Notes: generated from the sequence alone by a model not told the origin. A stretch of 64,000 nucleotides of DNA from Limnobaculum zhutongyuii (GCF_004295645.1 NZ_CP034752.1:1426001-1490000); one strand, 5' to 3'; positions 53,990 through 63,679 are shown, counted from the first letter of the stretch. Made by a program: numbers and translations.

Positions 53990-55125
53990 TTTTTCCCCAT
54001 TTGTCCATTCTTCACATCATAGATAACGACTTTCTTTTTAGGTGTGGATGTAGATGATGTGGACTTAGATTTATCCGCTTTGACAGTGACAATATCGGCC
54101 TCTCGGATGCGGCAGATATCCAGGGCGGTATTCCATCCCCCGGAACGGTCTAATTGGTGCTGTGCAGATTGGATAAGGTAGTCACCATTCAGTTCACCAC
54201 CGGCTTCCAGTGTGATTGAATTACCACTGAGATAATTAGGATTACCCATTAAATCAATATTGCCGCCAGTACGCTCTCGGTTAGCTTTTGCCAGTTCTGC
54301 CTGAGCCTTAGCCGTGGCCACTTCAGGAGAAGTCGAACGGGTTGAGGTTTTGATGGTGTCGGCGCTGGTTGTTGACTTGCTAACGCTAGAGTCTTTCGCC
54401 GTCATTTCACCGTTCTTAACATCATAAGTAACGGTCTTGTTCTTAGCGGGATCGTGTGACTTAACCTCCACCGCTTTGGGTACCTGTTTAATCTGGTCAC
54501 GAATATGGCCACCGGAAATATCTGTTAACTTGAAGGTGGCCACAGAGGAAAGGCGTAAAAGCTCAGAAATGGCATGAAAAATTAGCTTACTGCCTTCAAT
54601 TTTGAAAGCATAGTCATATTCATCAGCCAGTTTTTTAAGAAACTCAATATCAGACTCTTGCTGCGTCAACCGGTCTAAAGCGATAGGTTCAATAGCGCCA
54701 ACTAAGGTTAGACCCTGACGATCTGCTATTTGTTTAGCGATTTTATCCAGCGTCATTTTTTCATAGGCACGGGCAGTTTTCGTTCTGACTGAATTCTTGA
54801 TACCTACCGCCTGAGCGGTAATGGTCACCGTGCTGGGTGAGAACTGAAAATCGATATCGTTAATCTCGAAAACGCCAATCTGGCGGCGTTCCTCTCCCAA
54901 CCACCCCAGCTCAAAGGTCAGTTCATCACCCTGGCCGGGATACCATTCGCCATACCAACGGCCGTCAATATTTTCTAACGCAATAGACAACTCATCAGCC
55001 TGACCACTAAGAAAATCGGTATAAGTAATCGATATCAGGTAAGCAGCCAATTCACTGCTGATGTCTTTCTTTTCATATAAAAGCCGAAAATCAGACACCG
55101 GCACGTTATTTTTTATGACTTCCAT
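53986..55125 (-). CDS. Hub protein D (late control D family)
   Basis: 379 residues. LTFELGWLGEERRQIGVFEINDIDF, ITAQAVGIKNSVRTKTARAYEKMTLDKIA and LTQQESDIEFLKKLADEYDYAFKIEGSK match gpD, the counterpart of Mu P. Two copies of IYDVKNG/TYDVKNGEMTAK-like segments flank a Ser/Thr-rich stretch. It joins the tail tube to the spike. Confidence 0.93.
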   Translation of the reverse strand: MEVIKNNVPVSDFRLLYEKKDISSELAAYLISITYTDFLSGQADELSIALENIDGRWYGEWYPGQGDELTFELGWLGEERRQIGVFEINDIDFQFSPSTVTITAQAVGIKNSVRTKTARAYEKMTLDKIAKQIADRQGLTLVGAIEPIALDRLTQQESDIEFLKKLADEYDYAFKIEGSKLIFHAISELLRLSSVATFKLTDISGGHIRDQIKQVPKAVEVKSHDPAKNKTVTYDVKNGEMTAKDSSVSKSTTSADTIKTSTRSTSPEVATAKAQAELAKANRERTGGNIDLMGNPNYLSGNSITLEAGGELNGDYLIQSAQHQLDRSGGWNTALDICRIREADIVTVKADKSKSTSSTSTPKKKVVIYDVKNGQMGKK

Positions 55126-55328
55126 GGCGGCATTCCTACTGAAGATGGTTTGCTTTCCAACAGCGGGATAGCAATGGTTATTCCAGCCTTAAATGTGGGT
55201 GTGATGGCCACATGGCGATTAGCGGCAATGATTTGAGGATAAAGATAAGCATCGCCATAATAGCGCCAGGCGAGTTGATCCCAACGTTCACCCTCAGTCG
55301 TGATATGAAACCGGTATTGCTGGGTCAT
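55113..55328 (-). CDS. Tail protein X (LysM-like)
   Basis: 71 residues, typical for gpX. TEGERWDQLAWRYYGDAYLYPQIIAANRHV is the LysM-like core that binds D. Overlaps both neighbours. Confidence 0.92.
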   Translation of the reverse strand: MTQQYRFHITTEGERWDQLAWRYYGDAYLYPQIIAANRHVAITPTFKAGITIAIPLLESKPSSVGMPPWKS

Positions 55329-56185
55329 GATAATAGTCTCCGGGTGGCCACGCCGACGCTCAGCGCCAGCGCGTTGGAACTGGCGTTTTCCAATGAACTT
55401 GAGGCATTACCCATGCTATCTGCCGCACTATCGAGACGATCCCAAATCGATAAACTGTCATCTTTCAGATAATCTACAGCCTGGCGTACATCATCCAATG
55501 CCTGTTTACCGGCATCGACGAGCTCTTGGCCATCTCTGAACACATCCGCTAAACCTGATAACTGTTCCAGTGGCCCGATAGCGCCACCGGTAATTGATGA
55601 CAGTTCGGAGAGCGCGCCTAGCACTGATAGTGGATTTTCTTTAATCTCGTGATAAGCATCGATACCCGCATTAATCACATTCATGGCGGTCTTGGCATAG
55701 CCGATCGCTTCCTGAGCCATATTCTTCAGGTCAGTTCCGGTCTTAGCATCAACATAGGTCAGAAGAGAACCCAGCAATCCTTCACCCGGTGCCGCACGGG
55801 TAAATTCACCGGTATATTCTCTTAATGTCAGACTGACCGTGGCAGAGCGAATACGGCCACCCGGAGTGGTGGTGTTGGCGTTGGTATCAACGTTGGCGAT
55901 GACATACGGCACTTTATAATCACCATCCCCCATAACCAGCGCCATGGGTTCATGTTTTTCTTTTGCTTCCCTGAGTAAACGTAACTGAGTTTCGGTCTTT
56001 ACCAGATGGGAATGGAACAGAACTTCAAAGGTAATCTCATCCAGTTCGTCGCCGACATACTCCAGTTTTGGCTTACCTTGAATAAGGGCGTGTTCGGCCC
56101 ACGTCACCGACGAACGATGGCCATAGGCATGGGGGCTGCTCAGAATATCAAATGAAAAATCACCTAAAATGGCCCAGCGTTTCAT
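55325..56185 (-). CDS. Tail protein U
   Basis: 286 residues, longer than P2 U (about 159). The N-terminal 130 residues (WAILGDFSFDILSSPHAYGHRSS, TFEVLFHSHLVKTETQLRLLREAKEKHEPMALVMGDGDY) are the U domain. A helical extension of about 140 residues follows (GPLEQLSGLADVFRDGQELVDAGKQALDDVRQAVDYL). The tail terminator function is expected; the role of the extension is unknown. Confidence 0.88.
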   Translation of the reverse strand: MKRWAILGDFSFDILSSPHAYGHRSSVTWAEHALIQGKPKLEYVGDELDEITFEVLFHSHLVKTETQLRLLREAKEKHEPMALVMGDGDYKVPYVIANVDTNANTTTPGGRIRSATVSLTLREYTGEFTRAAPGEGLLGSLLTYVDAKTGTDLKNMAQEAIGYAKTAMNVINAGIDAYHEIKENPLSVLGALSELSSITGGAIGPLEQLSGLADVFRDGQELVDAGKQALDDVRQAVDYLKDDSLSIWDRLDSAADSMGNASSSLENASSNALALSVGVATRRLLS

Positions 56186-59019
56186 CCGTTAATTCCTTTA
56201 TAAGCACTGCGATTAGTACGATGTTCATACTCTTTCATCAGCCTCTCAAACTCGCTGAAGCTCATCTTTAATGCATCGTTAACCTGTGACCTAACATCAC
56301 TATTACCCTGAACGGTAATCTGAGGGGCAAACGTGATGCTCATTCCTGATGATGAACTGGCGAACTGTTGACTGCGAATAGCATCGGCACCCGGAGACTG
56401 AATACCTGGTACATTATTATTGAGTAAGTTGGGGGCTGATAAGGTTGGGCTGGCCAGAGGGATGTTCGTGGCTGAAGCTAAATCGAGAGCCGCTTTACCA
56501 ACCATCCCAGATTGATTGTCGATACCAATAGCAGCACCTTCAGAAATGTTTTCCCCAAAGCCAATGAACACTTTGCTGGGGGAATTAATACCTAACTGCT
56601 CTTTAAACCACCCACTGACAGAGCTACCGACACTGGTAATAGAATCTTTAACAGCGGCCATCTTGCTGGTAATACCGCTGATTAAACCATCTAGCAGCGC
56701 TTTCCCTGCATCGGCAAATGAACCAGGTAGTTCAACGCCAAACCAGCTTAAGACGCTGCTGAATAGGCCCTTGAACATACTCAGTGGAGACCAACTGGTG
56801 ATTTTATCTGAAGCGCTCTGAATACCACTGCTGACCGAACCGGTGATAGTGTCCCAAGTATTACTGAACCAGTCGGAGATACTTCCCCAGACCGTTCTGA
56901 TAGTTTCCATCGGTGACCAGGCGAACGCGGCTTTAATCCCTTCTGAGACTAAACCGACTGCTTTGAACATAAGCTTCAAGGGGAGTAAAACAATATTGAT
57001 GGCTTGGCCTAACACCTGACCAAATGACCGCCCAGCGTCCTTGGCGTTCGTCAGTTCCTGAGCCGTAGAGTTGACGGGCTCAAATAACTTAGTAACCCAA
57101 TCCCAGGCTTTGGATACCCATTCAACCAGCGGCTTAAACAGCTCGCCGACAGGGCCAAAGACTTCAGTAAAGGCGGCACCGATAGGCTCAACGGCTTCGG
57201 CAATACCCTCAAATACACCGCTAAAAAAGGCTTTGATGGGTTGCCAGTACTTGTAAATCAGCAATGCGGCCACGGCAATAGCCCCAATCACCAACCCTAT
57301 AGGGCTTAAGAACATCATTCGCCCAACGCTGGCAAAGGTTTTACCGAGTGTGGTCACTGATGCCGCTATACCAGGGAATACACTGCTGAATCTTGTGCCG
57401 GTGGCAGACCCTAGTAACATACGAGCCCGGAATAGCTCTAACTTGGCACTGCTATTAGCCAGCGCAACGTTCAACATGGCCATCGGAGATTTGACAAAAA
57501 AGTTCATGCCCCAGGATGCACCCAATGTGGCCACTTTAAGAGCCACGACAGCCGTAGCGGCTCCAACTAGACCAGCAACCAACTTAGGGTTTGCGGCTAT
57601 CCACTCGGATAAATTTCCAATAATTGGCAACAGCGTATCCACCAACTGGATGACTGGTGGTAACAATGCATCACCCACAGTAATGGAGAGCTCTTTTAGG
57701 GTGTTACCAAAGGCTTTAAACTTCTCCATGGGTGAGTCCATACGTAAATCAGCGGTTTGTTGTAATGTACCGGCTGACTCACCACTAGACTTTCCACCAT
57801 CGCGAATACGGTCATACTCTTCTTTATTCTGCCGGTACCCCAGCACCATATTGACCTGATTGTTATCCTTGAAAATTTCAGATAGGCCAAATTTCTCCAT
57901 TAGCTCAGCTTGTTTTTCCGCATTTCCCTTGTACTTGCTCATCTCAGCCATACCCGCTTCGCCGAGTCTTTTCTCTAAGAAGCCGCTAGCGATATGCATA
58001 CTGGCTTCAAACTCGCTATATCCATCAGCCACGGCTTTTTGCATCGAAGCCTGATAATCAAACTCTTTGTTGGGGTCGATAGTTTTGTAGGCACTTGAGA
58101 ACGCTTGTGCTCGTTTATCGCTGTTCATTTCTGTCAACCAGCCTTTTAGACCGGCCATGGCATTTTCGGCTCCCATCGTGCCATCACCAATTTGTAAGGT
58201 GGCGGCAATATCACCCAAGGAATTCATGCCTAGCTTATTTTTCTTAATTTCATCACCAAGCTGGCCAATGGCATTAAACATATTAGCCATGCCATAACCG
58301 CCTTGCTTACCCGACCAAATCAGTTGATCAAGCGCCTGGCGCATTTGCTCTTCACTGCCAACGCCCATATCTCGTAATGCCAGAAACGACTCGGCACCTT
58401 GATCCATGCTGACGCGTAGCCCGGTGACGGCCTTTCCGAGTAATGGGGTATAAGCCTGGATCTCCTCCATGCTACTGCCGCCTTCCACCAACTGGCCGAC
58501 ACCCACCGAGAGTTCCATATGGCCTTGGTTCGTGCCTTTTACCGCATCTCGAACGACTTTACCCAGTTGGGCTTCATCTTCAGCGCTTAAGCTGCCTTTG
58601 ATCCGTGCATCCCTCAAGCTATCTTTAAGTTCGGCACTACGGCCAACGCTCTCCCTGAGCATGGTGGCATTCCCCCAGGCCGCAGCGGCGGTACCTATCA
58701 TTTCCCCGCCCATAGCCTGGCGCTGATCGGCTAACGCCTTTTGTTTGGCCATGGCGGCATTGAGCTTGGTTTGTTTGGTTCTTAATCGGTCAAGGGATTG
58801 GCCCAGGCGCTCATATTGGGTACGCAGTGCTTGAATATTACGGGTGGGGTGGCTCAGAGCCCGGCTCATAATCTGGCCTAGGCGCTGCTGGCGCTGGGAT
58901 AAGGCTTCAGTGGTTCGGCCTAGCCGGTTAACGGTAGTATTGGCATTACCAAAAACAGAGCTAAAGGCGTTATCAAGCACCGCTCCCAGGCGTAGACCTA
59001 CAGAGATAGTATTACTCAT
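56182..59019 (-). CDS. Tail tape measure protein T
   Basis: 945 residues. The N-terminus is coiled coil (GRTTEALSQRQQRLGQIMSRAL, YERLGQSLDRLRTKQTKLNAAMAKQ). Hydrophobic segments near 470-500 and 560-590 (IGLVIGAIAVAALLIYKYW) follow a TP901-type tape domain. The C-terminal motif GINSPSKVFIGFGENISEGAAIGI is usual for tape measures. It sets tail length. RBS GAGG before ATG 59019. Confidence 0.93.
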   Translation of the reverse strand: MSNTISVGLRLGAVLDNAFSSVFGNANTTVNRLGRTTEALSQRQQRLGQIMSRALSHPTRNIQALRTQYERLGQSLDRLRTKQTKLNAAMAKQKALADQRQAMGGEMIGTAAAAWGNATMLRESVGRSAELKDSLRDARIKGSLSAEDEAQLGKVVRDAVKGTNQGHMELSVGVGQLVEGGSSMEEIQAYTPLLGKAVTGLRVSMDQGAESFLALRDMGVGSEEQMRQALDQLIWSGKQGGYGMANMFNAIGQLGDEIKKNKLGMNSLGDIAATLQIGDGTMGAENAMAGLKGWLTEMNSDKRAQAFSSAYKTIDPNKEFDYQASMQKAVADGYSEFEASMHIASGFLEKRLGEAGMAEMSKYKGNAEKQAELMEKFGLSEIFKDNNQVNMVLGYRQNKEEYDRIRDGGKSSGESAGTLQQTADLRMDSPMEKFKAFGNTLKELSITVGDALLPPVIQLVDTLLPIIGNLSEWIAANPKLVAGLVGAATAVVALKVATLGASWGMNFFVKSPMAMLNVALANSSAKLELFRARMLLGSATGTRFSSVFPGIAASVTTLGKTFASVGRMMFLSPIGLVIGAIAVAALLIYKYWQPIKAFFSGVFEGIAEAVEPIGAAFTEVFGPVGELFKPLVEWVSKAWDWVTKLFEPVNSTAQELTNAKDAGRSFGQVLGQAINIVLLPLKLMFKAVGLVSEGIKAAFAWSPMETIRTVWGSISDWFSNTWDTITGSVSSGIQSASDKITSWSPLSMFKGLFSSVLSWFGVELPGSFADAGKALLDGLISGITSKMAAVKDSITSVGSSVSGWFKEQLGINSPSKVFIGFGENISEGAAIGIDNQSGMVGKAALDLASATNIPLASPTLSAPNLLNNNVPGIQSPGADAIRSQQFASSSSGMSITFAPQITVQGNSDVRSQVNDALKMSFSEFERLMKEYEHRTNRSAYKGING

Positions 59020-59031
59020 AACGCCTCTATA

Positions 59032-59238
59032 TTATTGATTCATCGCTTCAATGCGCTGGTTATTCCGCTCTTGAGCCAGTTCAAACCACCGCCAGTATTC
59101 GTCAACAAAACTCAGGTTATCTATCTCAGCCGGTGACAATCGAAATTCGAGTACCAGCCATTCATCGATAGACTGTAAGTTTTCAGGACTCGTCGGTAGA
59201 TTCTCCACATAAGTTGCGAAAGGTTTTTGATACCTAAG
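59032..59238 (-). CDS. Tail assembly chaperone extension E', reached by frameshift from E
   Basis: 68 codons with no usable start codon upstream of GTG 59208. They follow directly the E stop in another frame: LRYQKPFATYVENLP, ENLQSIDEWLVLEFRLSP, FVDEYWRWFELAQERNN. The product would be an E-E' fusion of about 146 residues, close to P2's E+E'. The reading continues by a -2 slip on GCGCT just before the E stop TAG: the alanine tRNA on GCT (59237-59239) can re-pair on GCG (59239-59241). Mu tail chaperones are known to use -2 frameshifting. Without a slip the segment would not be made. Confidence 0.65.
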   Translation of the reverse strand, partial: LRYQKPFATYVENLPTSPENLQSIDEWLVLEFRLSPAEIDNLSFVDEYWRWFELAQERNNQRIEAMNQ

Positions 59239-59470
59239 CGCTATCAGCCAGCGTTAGTGCATCAATATCTTCCATCGTCAGACCAGTCAAAAGAGCAAAT
59301 AGAAAGGTTTCCGAATCAGCCTGTTCTTTGCTATGGCGCTGGGCTTTACGCATGTCACCACGGGTAGGTACACGCATAACCAGTTCACTTAGGGTTTCGC
59401 CGGTACCGAGGGTAAGAGAACGTAATAAAGGGATTTTGGTATCAGTGAGAAAATCAGCTTTCTTGCTCAT
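59234..59470 (-). CDS. Tail assembly chaperone E
   Basis: 78 residues. KADFLTDTKIPLLRSLTLGTGETLSELVMRVPTRGDMRKAQRHSKEQADSETFLFALLTGLTMEDIDALTLAD is the P2 gpE (tail assembly chaperone, TAC_7) pattern. Followed by E' and the tape gene T, as in P2. Confidence 0.88.
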   Translation of the reverse strand: MSKKADFLTDTKIPLLRSLTLGTGETLSELVMRVPTRGDMRKAQRHSKEQADSETFLFALLTGLTMEDIDALTLADSA

Positions 59471-59557
59471 ATTCAGGCTCCAGAAGAGAACTAAAAGGAA
59501 AAACTATTGAGCCCTGATTCTGTAGCTTATTGATTGACAGTTATTTTAGCGGGGTTT

Positions 59558-59584
59558 AAAAAAACACCCGGAACATGTCCGGGT
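59558..59584 (-). terminator. Terminator after the tail tube gene
   Basis: ACCCGGA/TCCGGGT around five bases, followed by seven T on the minus strand (59558-59564). Located between the tube gene and E. Confidence 0.85.
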
Positions 59585-59609
59585 ATTTGAGCAGTAATGT
59601 GAATACTGA

Positions 59610-60131
59610 CTATTGGCCAATATTAGCTCGATATTTAGCAAGTTGGTCTTTACCATCCACCCGATAAATATTGGTGAGGTAATCTAACATCAAAGTCTCT
59701 TTCCCATTCACGAGCTGTCTGATTGATGTCACGCTAAAGGGTGTTTCAAACGTTGTCGCCTCTCGGGGTTTATAACTACCGAGTTGGTATTCTTTGAATG
59801 CTACCGTCATGAGTGTAACGAGGGGCAACTGATCAACTCACCCCTGGCTTGTATGCACGTCAATATTGCTACGGCATTGCAGAGAAACTGTTGTAAACGG
59901 CGTAGCAATTTTACTGACGGCATCTTGATAAAGGGAGTTCCAGACTATCTTTCCCTCCACCTTATCTAAACCATCGGGCAGTTCAATCACACCAACAAGT
60001 CCAAGGCCGTTAAAGTCGGACATGACCGTTTTGACACTGCCTAAATCAACTTCAGATGCTTTTGCCAGATAGCTGTTACCGTCAAGATAAACCGCCGCAT
60101 TATTAATTCTGTGCGCTTGAAAACCCGCCAT
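59610..60131 (-). pseudogene. Major tail tube protein FII with in-frame TGA
   Basis: 173 codons in one frame (P2 FII about 172). The first 97 residues (MAGFQAHRINNAAVYLDGNSYLAKASEVDLG) end at TGA 59838-59840. The rest, VDQLPLVTLMTVAFKEYQLGSYKPREATTF to YRVDGKDQLAKYRANIGQ, follows in the same frame. One substitution accounts for the stop (for example TGG or CGA to TGA). The tube would be absent unless the TGA is read through or the base is wrong. Starts two bases after the sheath stop. Confidence 0.85.
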
Positions 60132-60133
60132 AA

Positions 60134-61555
60134 TCAGTTACCTCCTTTCAGGGCTGCAAGATATTCACCGGTAATCTCTGACTCATACGTGATGCGCTCC
60201 ATGGGTGGTGGCGGTGTCATCTTGTACTGAAACAGGACATTTCCCAGTTCTAATTGAGTTTGAGGGTTGCGTTCTGCGTCATACCAGCACTCGCCACCCA
60301 ATAGTGCGCCATCACCAATCAGCTTTCTAAAGAACTGATTGACCGATTCAACGATGGCATCAATGACGGCCTGTGTGATGGGCATATCCACAAACTGTAG
60401 GGATGAATAGCGGATACTCTCATCAATGATGTCTTTAACCCGACGAACGGAGATGAAGTTCTTCATATGGGTCGTCGATGGCCAGGCTGCGGAGCGGTTT
60501 CCCCAGGAACGTAAACCGGTACCAAAACTGTTGAAGACAGTCACGATGCCATTTTCATTCAGAAGATTGACTTCACTATTCGGGTCATCAATACGGGCAG
60601 ACAGTGAACGTTCAGCACCGACAATACCTTTAAACTCCGTATTGGATGGACTCCACCAGTAGCCGCGCTCAAGGTCTTTTGCGGCCATAAGCCCGGCTTG
60701 GCGCTGTGACATTGGTTCTAAAAAGTTACTATTGGTCGCTGAATCATAGACCTTCAGATGTGGGTAACAGAGAATAGCCCGATCGCTGGAGGTCGCAAAG
60801 TTGATAGTACCCATCGGGCCACGACCACTGATAGCCTGATTAGGCGTGGTACCAATCGGTGCATCGATTAATGCCATAGCACCATATTTATCAGCAGCGG
60901 CAATCAGCTCAGTACTGACACTGTTTAAGGTACTAAAGCCCGGTGCAATAATGAGTTTGGCAAAGAAACCATATCGGTTATAGGCATCTTCCAGCGCATT
61001 TAAGCCGGTGCGATTTCCAGCCGCATTAACTGCACCAATAATCTCAGCCGGTGTCACTTTACTTGGATCGGCATAGGTATAGTCAACCATGACGGTGCCT
61101 TTTGCCGGAATACTGCCAGTGGTCATTCGGATCAACTCACCAGTGACCAGATTGATGGTGTAATCCGTATCTACCACATGAGTGACGTTATCGGCTTTTA
61201 CGACAGCAGAAATAATGGCGGCATGAGGTAGAGAGGCCCGATTATTCACACCAAAGGTTATTGAATGGCCAGTGGCCTCATTACGGTGTTTATCCGGGTC
61301 AAGGACGTTAATGATAAAAACGGTACCGGCACCATGATCGTAAATGGCTTTCAGGGCATACGGGATAGAGAAATTGCTTAACCGAGGGCCGAATTCAGCA
61401 CCGGCGCTTTCAGACAAACACAGAGTTAAATCATTAACTGGCCCACAAGGCGCTGTACCAATTAGCCCAATAACAGCGGATTTAACCACACGGATGGCGC
61501 GAGGCCCATTTTCAATTTCAAGGGTTTCAACGCCGTGTAAGAAGTTAGCGGCCAT
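60134..61555 (-). CDS. Contractile tail sheath protein
   Basis: 473 residues from ATG 61555 (MAANFLHGVETLEIENGPRAIRVVKSAVIGLIGTAP), with AGGAG upstream and overlapping the previous gene by 11 bases. Late conserved block SDRAILCYPHLKVYD, GLMAAKDLERGYWWSPSNTEFKGIVGAERSLSARIDDPNSEVNLLNENGIVTVFNSFGTGLRSWGNRSAAWPS and TPPPPMERITYESEITGEYLAAL. It contracts to drive the tube. Confidence 0.95.
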   Translation of the reverse strand: MAANFLHGVETLEIENGPRAIRVVKSAVIGLIGTAPCGPVNDLTLCLSESAGAEFGPRLSNFSIPYALKAIYDHGAGTVFIINVLDPDKHRNEATGHSITFGVNNRASLPHAAIISAVVKADNVTHVVDTDYTINLVTGELIRMTTGSIPAKGTVMVDYTYADPSKVTPAEIIGAVNAAGNRTGLNALEDAYNRYGFFAKLIIAPGFSTLNSVSTELIAAADKYGAMALIDAPIGTTPNQAISGRGPMGTINFATSSDRAILCYPHLKVYDSATNSNFLEPMSQRQAGLMAAKDLERGYWWSPSNTEFKGIVGAERSLSARIDDPNSEVNLLNENGIVTVFNSFGTGLRSWGNRSAAWPSTTHMKNFISVRRVKDIIDESIRYSSLQFVDMPITQAVIDAIVESVNQFFRKLIGDGALLGGECWYDAERNPQTQLELGNVLFQYKMTPPPPMERITYESEITGEYLAALKGGN

Positions 61556-61790
61556 CGTCTTTTTGCTCCTTGGTTTTCGCCTCACCTTTGACGGTTTTAG
61601 CGACAGGTGCCAGTGGTGTTAACAGCTTTTGGGCTATTAACGTTTGGGTATATTCATGCTCACTGGGTAACTCTACAGAAAGGCCCGGATAGAGCATGAT
61701 GTCCTTTTCTTGCTCTGTACCATTAGAGTCAATAAAGCGTACAGTGACGCTACTTTGCGGCCCGTGATACACATAGGGTGTAAATTTCAT
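61545..61790 (-). CDS. Small phage protein in the Mu gp38 position
   Basis: 81 residues (YVYHGPQSSVTVRFIDSNGTEQEKDIMLYPGLSVELPSEHEYTQTLIAQKLLTPLAP), with a basic/acidic end KTKEQKDDGR. It sits between gp37 and the sheath, as DUF2635 gp38 does in Mu, but is only weakly like that family. The start overlaps gp37. Confidence 0.55.
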   Translation of the reverse strand: MKFTPYVYHGPQSSVTVRFIDSNGTEQEKDIMLYPGLSVELPSEHEYTQTLIAQKLLTPLAPVAKTVKGEAKTKEQKDDGR

Positions 61791-62245
61791 GGAATATCCT
61801 CATAAGCCAAATGGGGTGAAATGCCCATATCGGCCTGTATCTGATTAGTCTTGGTCGTAAAATCCAGAGCGTATTGCCACACCCCAGCGTTCTGAGCCAA
61901 AAAGGACTCACTGACAGGTTTAAGCGATACATCACAGTGAGGGGGTATCCAGCCGGTTAGGGTTAATCGCAGTTTATCCAGATAAGCGATAACGCCGGCT
62001 TTACCGTGTAACTGGCGAAACATCAGCGTGAGGGGAATGGTCATCTCACGATTCATCCAGGTACTGTCTATCGCCTCATTGGTCGCAAAGCTGCTGCGGG
62101 AATAACTGATAAGTACTGCTCCAACAGGATGATTAAGACGATAGTTAGCGGGTTGCTCAGGAAAATACTCGATCGCCAGCTCCCGGCCATGAACCTCTTT
62201 CAATCGGTTTAAAATGCCATCTAAGATGTCAATCGTGATACTCAT
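61787..62245 (-). CDS. Mu gp37-like connector/terminator protein
   Basis: 152 residues from ATG 62245 (ATGA overlap with gp36); the frame opens ten codons earlier. ILDGILNRLKEVHGRELAIEYFPEQPANYRLNHPVGAVLISYSRSSF and NREMTIPLTLMFRQLHG resemble Gp37 (DUF1834). It closes the tail top. Confidence 0.82.
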   Translation of the reverse strand: MSITIDILDGILNRLKEVHGRELAIEYFPEQPANYRLNHPVGAVLISYSRSSFATNEAIDSTWMNREMTIPLTLMFRQLHGKAGVIAYLDKLRLTLTGWIPPHCDVSLKPVSESFLAQNAGVWQYALDFTTKTNQIQADMGISPHLAYEDIP

Positions 62246-62685
62246 CGCCATTTCTCCAGCGTGCTCTTTCCCCATAGGCGTTTAGATGCCGAAACTCTAA
62301 ATACGCTAGGCGCATTGGTTTCAACCACGGTATCGTCTATTTTGACATTCAGGGAGATGGCACCTTTCTGGATCTGGCTTAAGGTATCCAGGGCATCCTT
62401 TTTGCCATCTTTGACCACTTCCGGCATAGCCCCTTCAGGACGGCGCTGATAAAGCCAGTAACGGGCCAGATACACTACTGCATCACGAATGATGGTCGGA
62501 ACGGATGACAATGGCAGAGGGTAACGAGAGACTAAATAACCGTCTGCCAGCTCTTCTGCATAGTTGATCGCATCCTCCAAAACGGCTGCATCATAATTTT
62601 CCGACGCTGGATCATCGTGGGATAGCCAGATTAGCGTTTGTTTGGGAACTGCCCGTTCCAAATCACTCAGTGTGCAGTAGCGCAT
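62242..62685 (-). CDS. Mu gp36-like head-tail protein (DUF1320)
   Basis: 147 residues. MRYCTLSDLERAVPKQTLIWLSHDD, EDAINYAEELADGYLVSRYPLPL and RDAVVYLARYWLYQRRPEG are the DUF1320/gp36 pattern. A head-tail connector. Confidence 0.88.
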   Translation of the reverse strand: MRYCTLSDLERAVPKQTLIWLSHDDPASENYDAAVLEDAINYAEELADGYLVSRYPLPLSSVPTIIRDAVVYLARYWLYQRRPEGAMPEVVKDGKKDALDTLSQIQKGAISLNVKIDDTVVETNAPSVFRVSASKRLWGKSTLEKWR

Positions 62686-62695
62686 GGCCGTTTCC

Positions 62696-63679
62696 TTAGC
62701 TCATCTTCAGTTCAACAAGGGCTTCAGGGTAAGTACAAATGGCCAGCGGGTTAGCCTGGGCTTCTAAATCCCAGCCTTTACCCATGCTGCGTTCTTCCGC
62801 TTTGGCATATAACGCTAAACCAATGGTGTTGACCGTCTCGTTGTAGTTCGCCGGGGCGTTGTACATCTTATAGACACCGCCTTTGGCGATAGGAAAGACT
62901 CGCGCAACCTTGTCCGAAAGGAAGTTTTGATTGGATACCGTGGCGTTATACTCTTCAAATTCGATACCACCGAACGTAAAGCCTTTACGCATATCACCAC
63001 CAAGGCGATCGGCCGCTTCCTGATAGTTGGCATAGGCTTTTTGTACATTAGGGTGAGCAACAAAGGCATCAAACCAGTCCTTGCCACAGAACGCCTTATA
63101 ACCTGTCACCAGTGCGCCGGTCAGCTTTGACTCACTATGGCGTTTAGCATCCGTTAGAAGCTTACGGACATCGGTATCTTCTACGCTGAAAGGTACATCA
63201 ATGCTTTTTTGTGTTACGCCAAACTCTTTATACAGGTCATAGATAACGGAGCCATCAGAATCCAAAATACGGCCACACAAGGCACCAACACGTTGGAATT
63301 CACGGGTGACTTCCAGGCTGTTTTTCATCGTTTCCAGCTTATTGTTGATGGTTTGTGCCTGATAGTCAGTTGCATCGTTGTCGCCAAAGGAATTAAAGTT
63401 TTGCAAGTCAGACGGTAACAATTGAGCTGAAGCGGGTAAGTGGGTAGTTTCAAAAGTACGGCGTTTGGCCTTACTGTTTTTAACCTGCGTTGGATCTTCA
63501 TCACGGCCAATATTCTTGACCAGGAATAAACGACCATCACGGCTTTCAATCAGAACGGACGTGGTGGCAATCCCTTCTTCTTCAAAAATACCCAATTCAC
63601 CCGCACGGGTCGGGATGGCTGGGATTTTATTGATGGCTGCCGTTAGCGTAGTAACGGTAAACATATCTGCTAAATTCAT
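62696..63679 (-). CDS. Major capsid protein (lambda E / Phage_cap_E family)
   Basis: 327 residues. FTVTTLTAAINKIPAIPTRAGELGIFEEEGIATTSVLIESRDG and LEVTREFQRVGALCGRILDSDGSVIYDLYKEFGV match the phage major capsid E family; the C-terminus GWDLEAQANPLAICTYPEALVELKMS is also typical. It builds the head shell together with the decoration protein encoded next to it. Confidence 0.93.
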   Translation of the reverse strand: MNLADMFTVTTLTAAINKIPAIPTRAGELGIFEEEGIATTSVLIESRDGRLFLVKNIGRDEDPTQVKNSKAKRRTFETTHLPASAQLLPSDLQNFNSFGDNDATDYQAQTINNKLETMKNSLEVTREFQRVGALCGRILDSDGSVIYDLYKEFGVTQKSIDVPFSVEDTDVRKLLTDAKRHSESKLTGALVTGYKAFCGKDWFDAFVAHPNVQKAYANYQEAADRLGGDMRKGFTFGGIEFEEYNATVSNQNFLSDKVARVFPIAKGGVYKMYNAPANYNETVNTIGLALYAKAEERSMGKGWDLEAQANPLAICTYPEALVELKMS

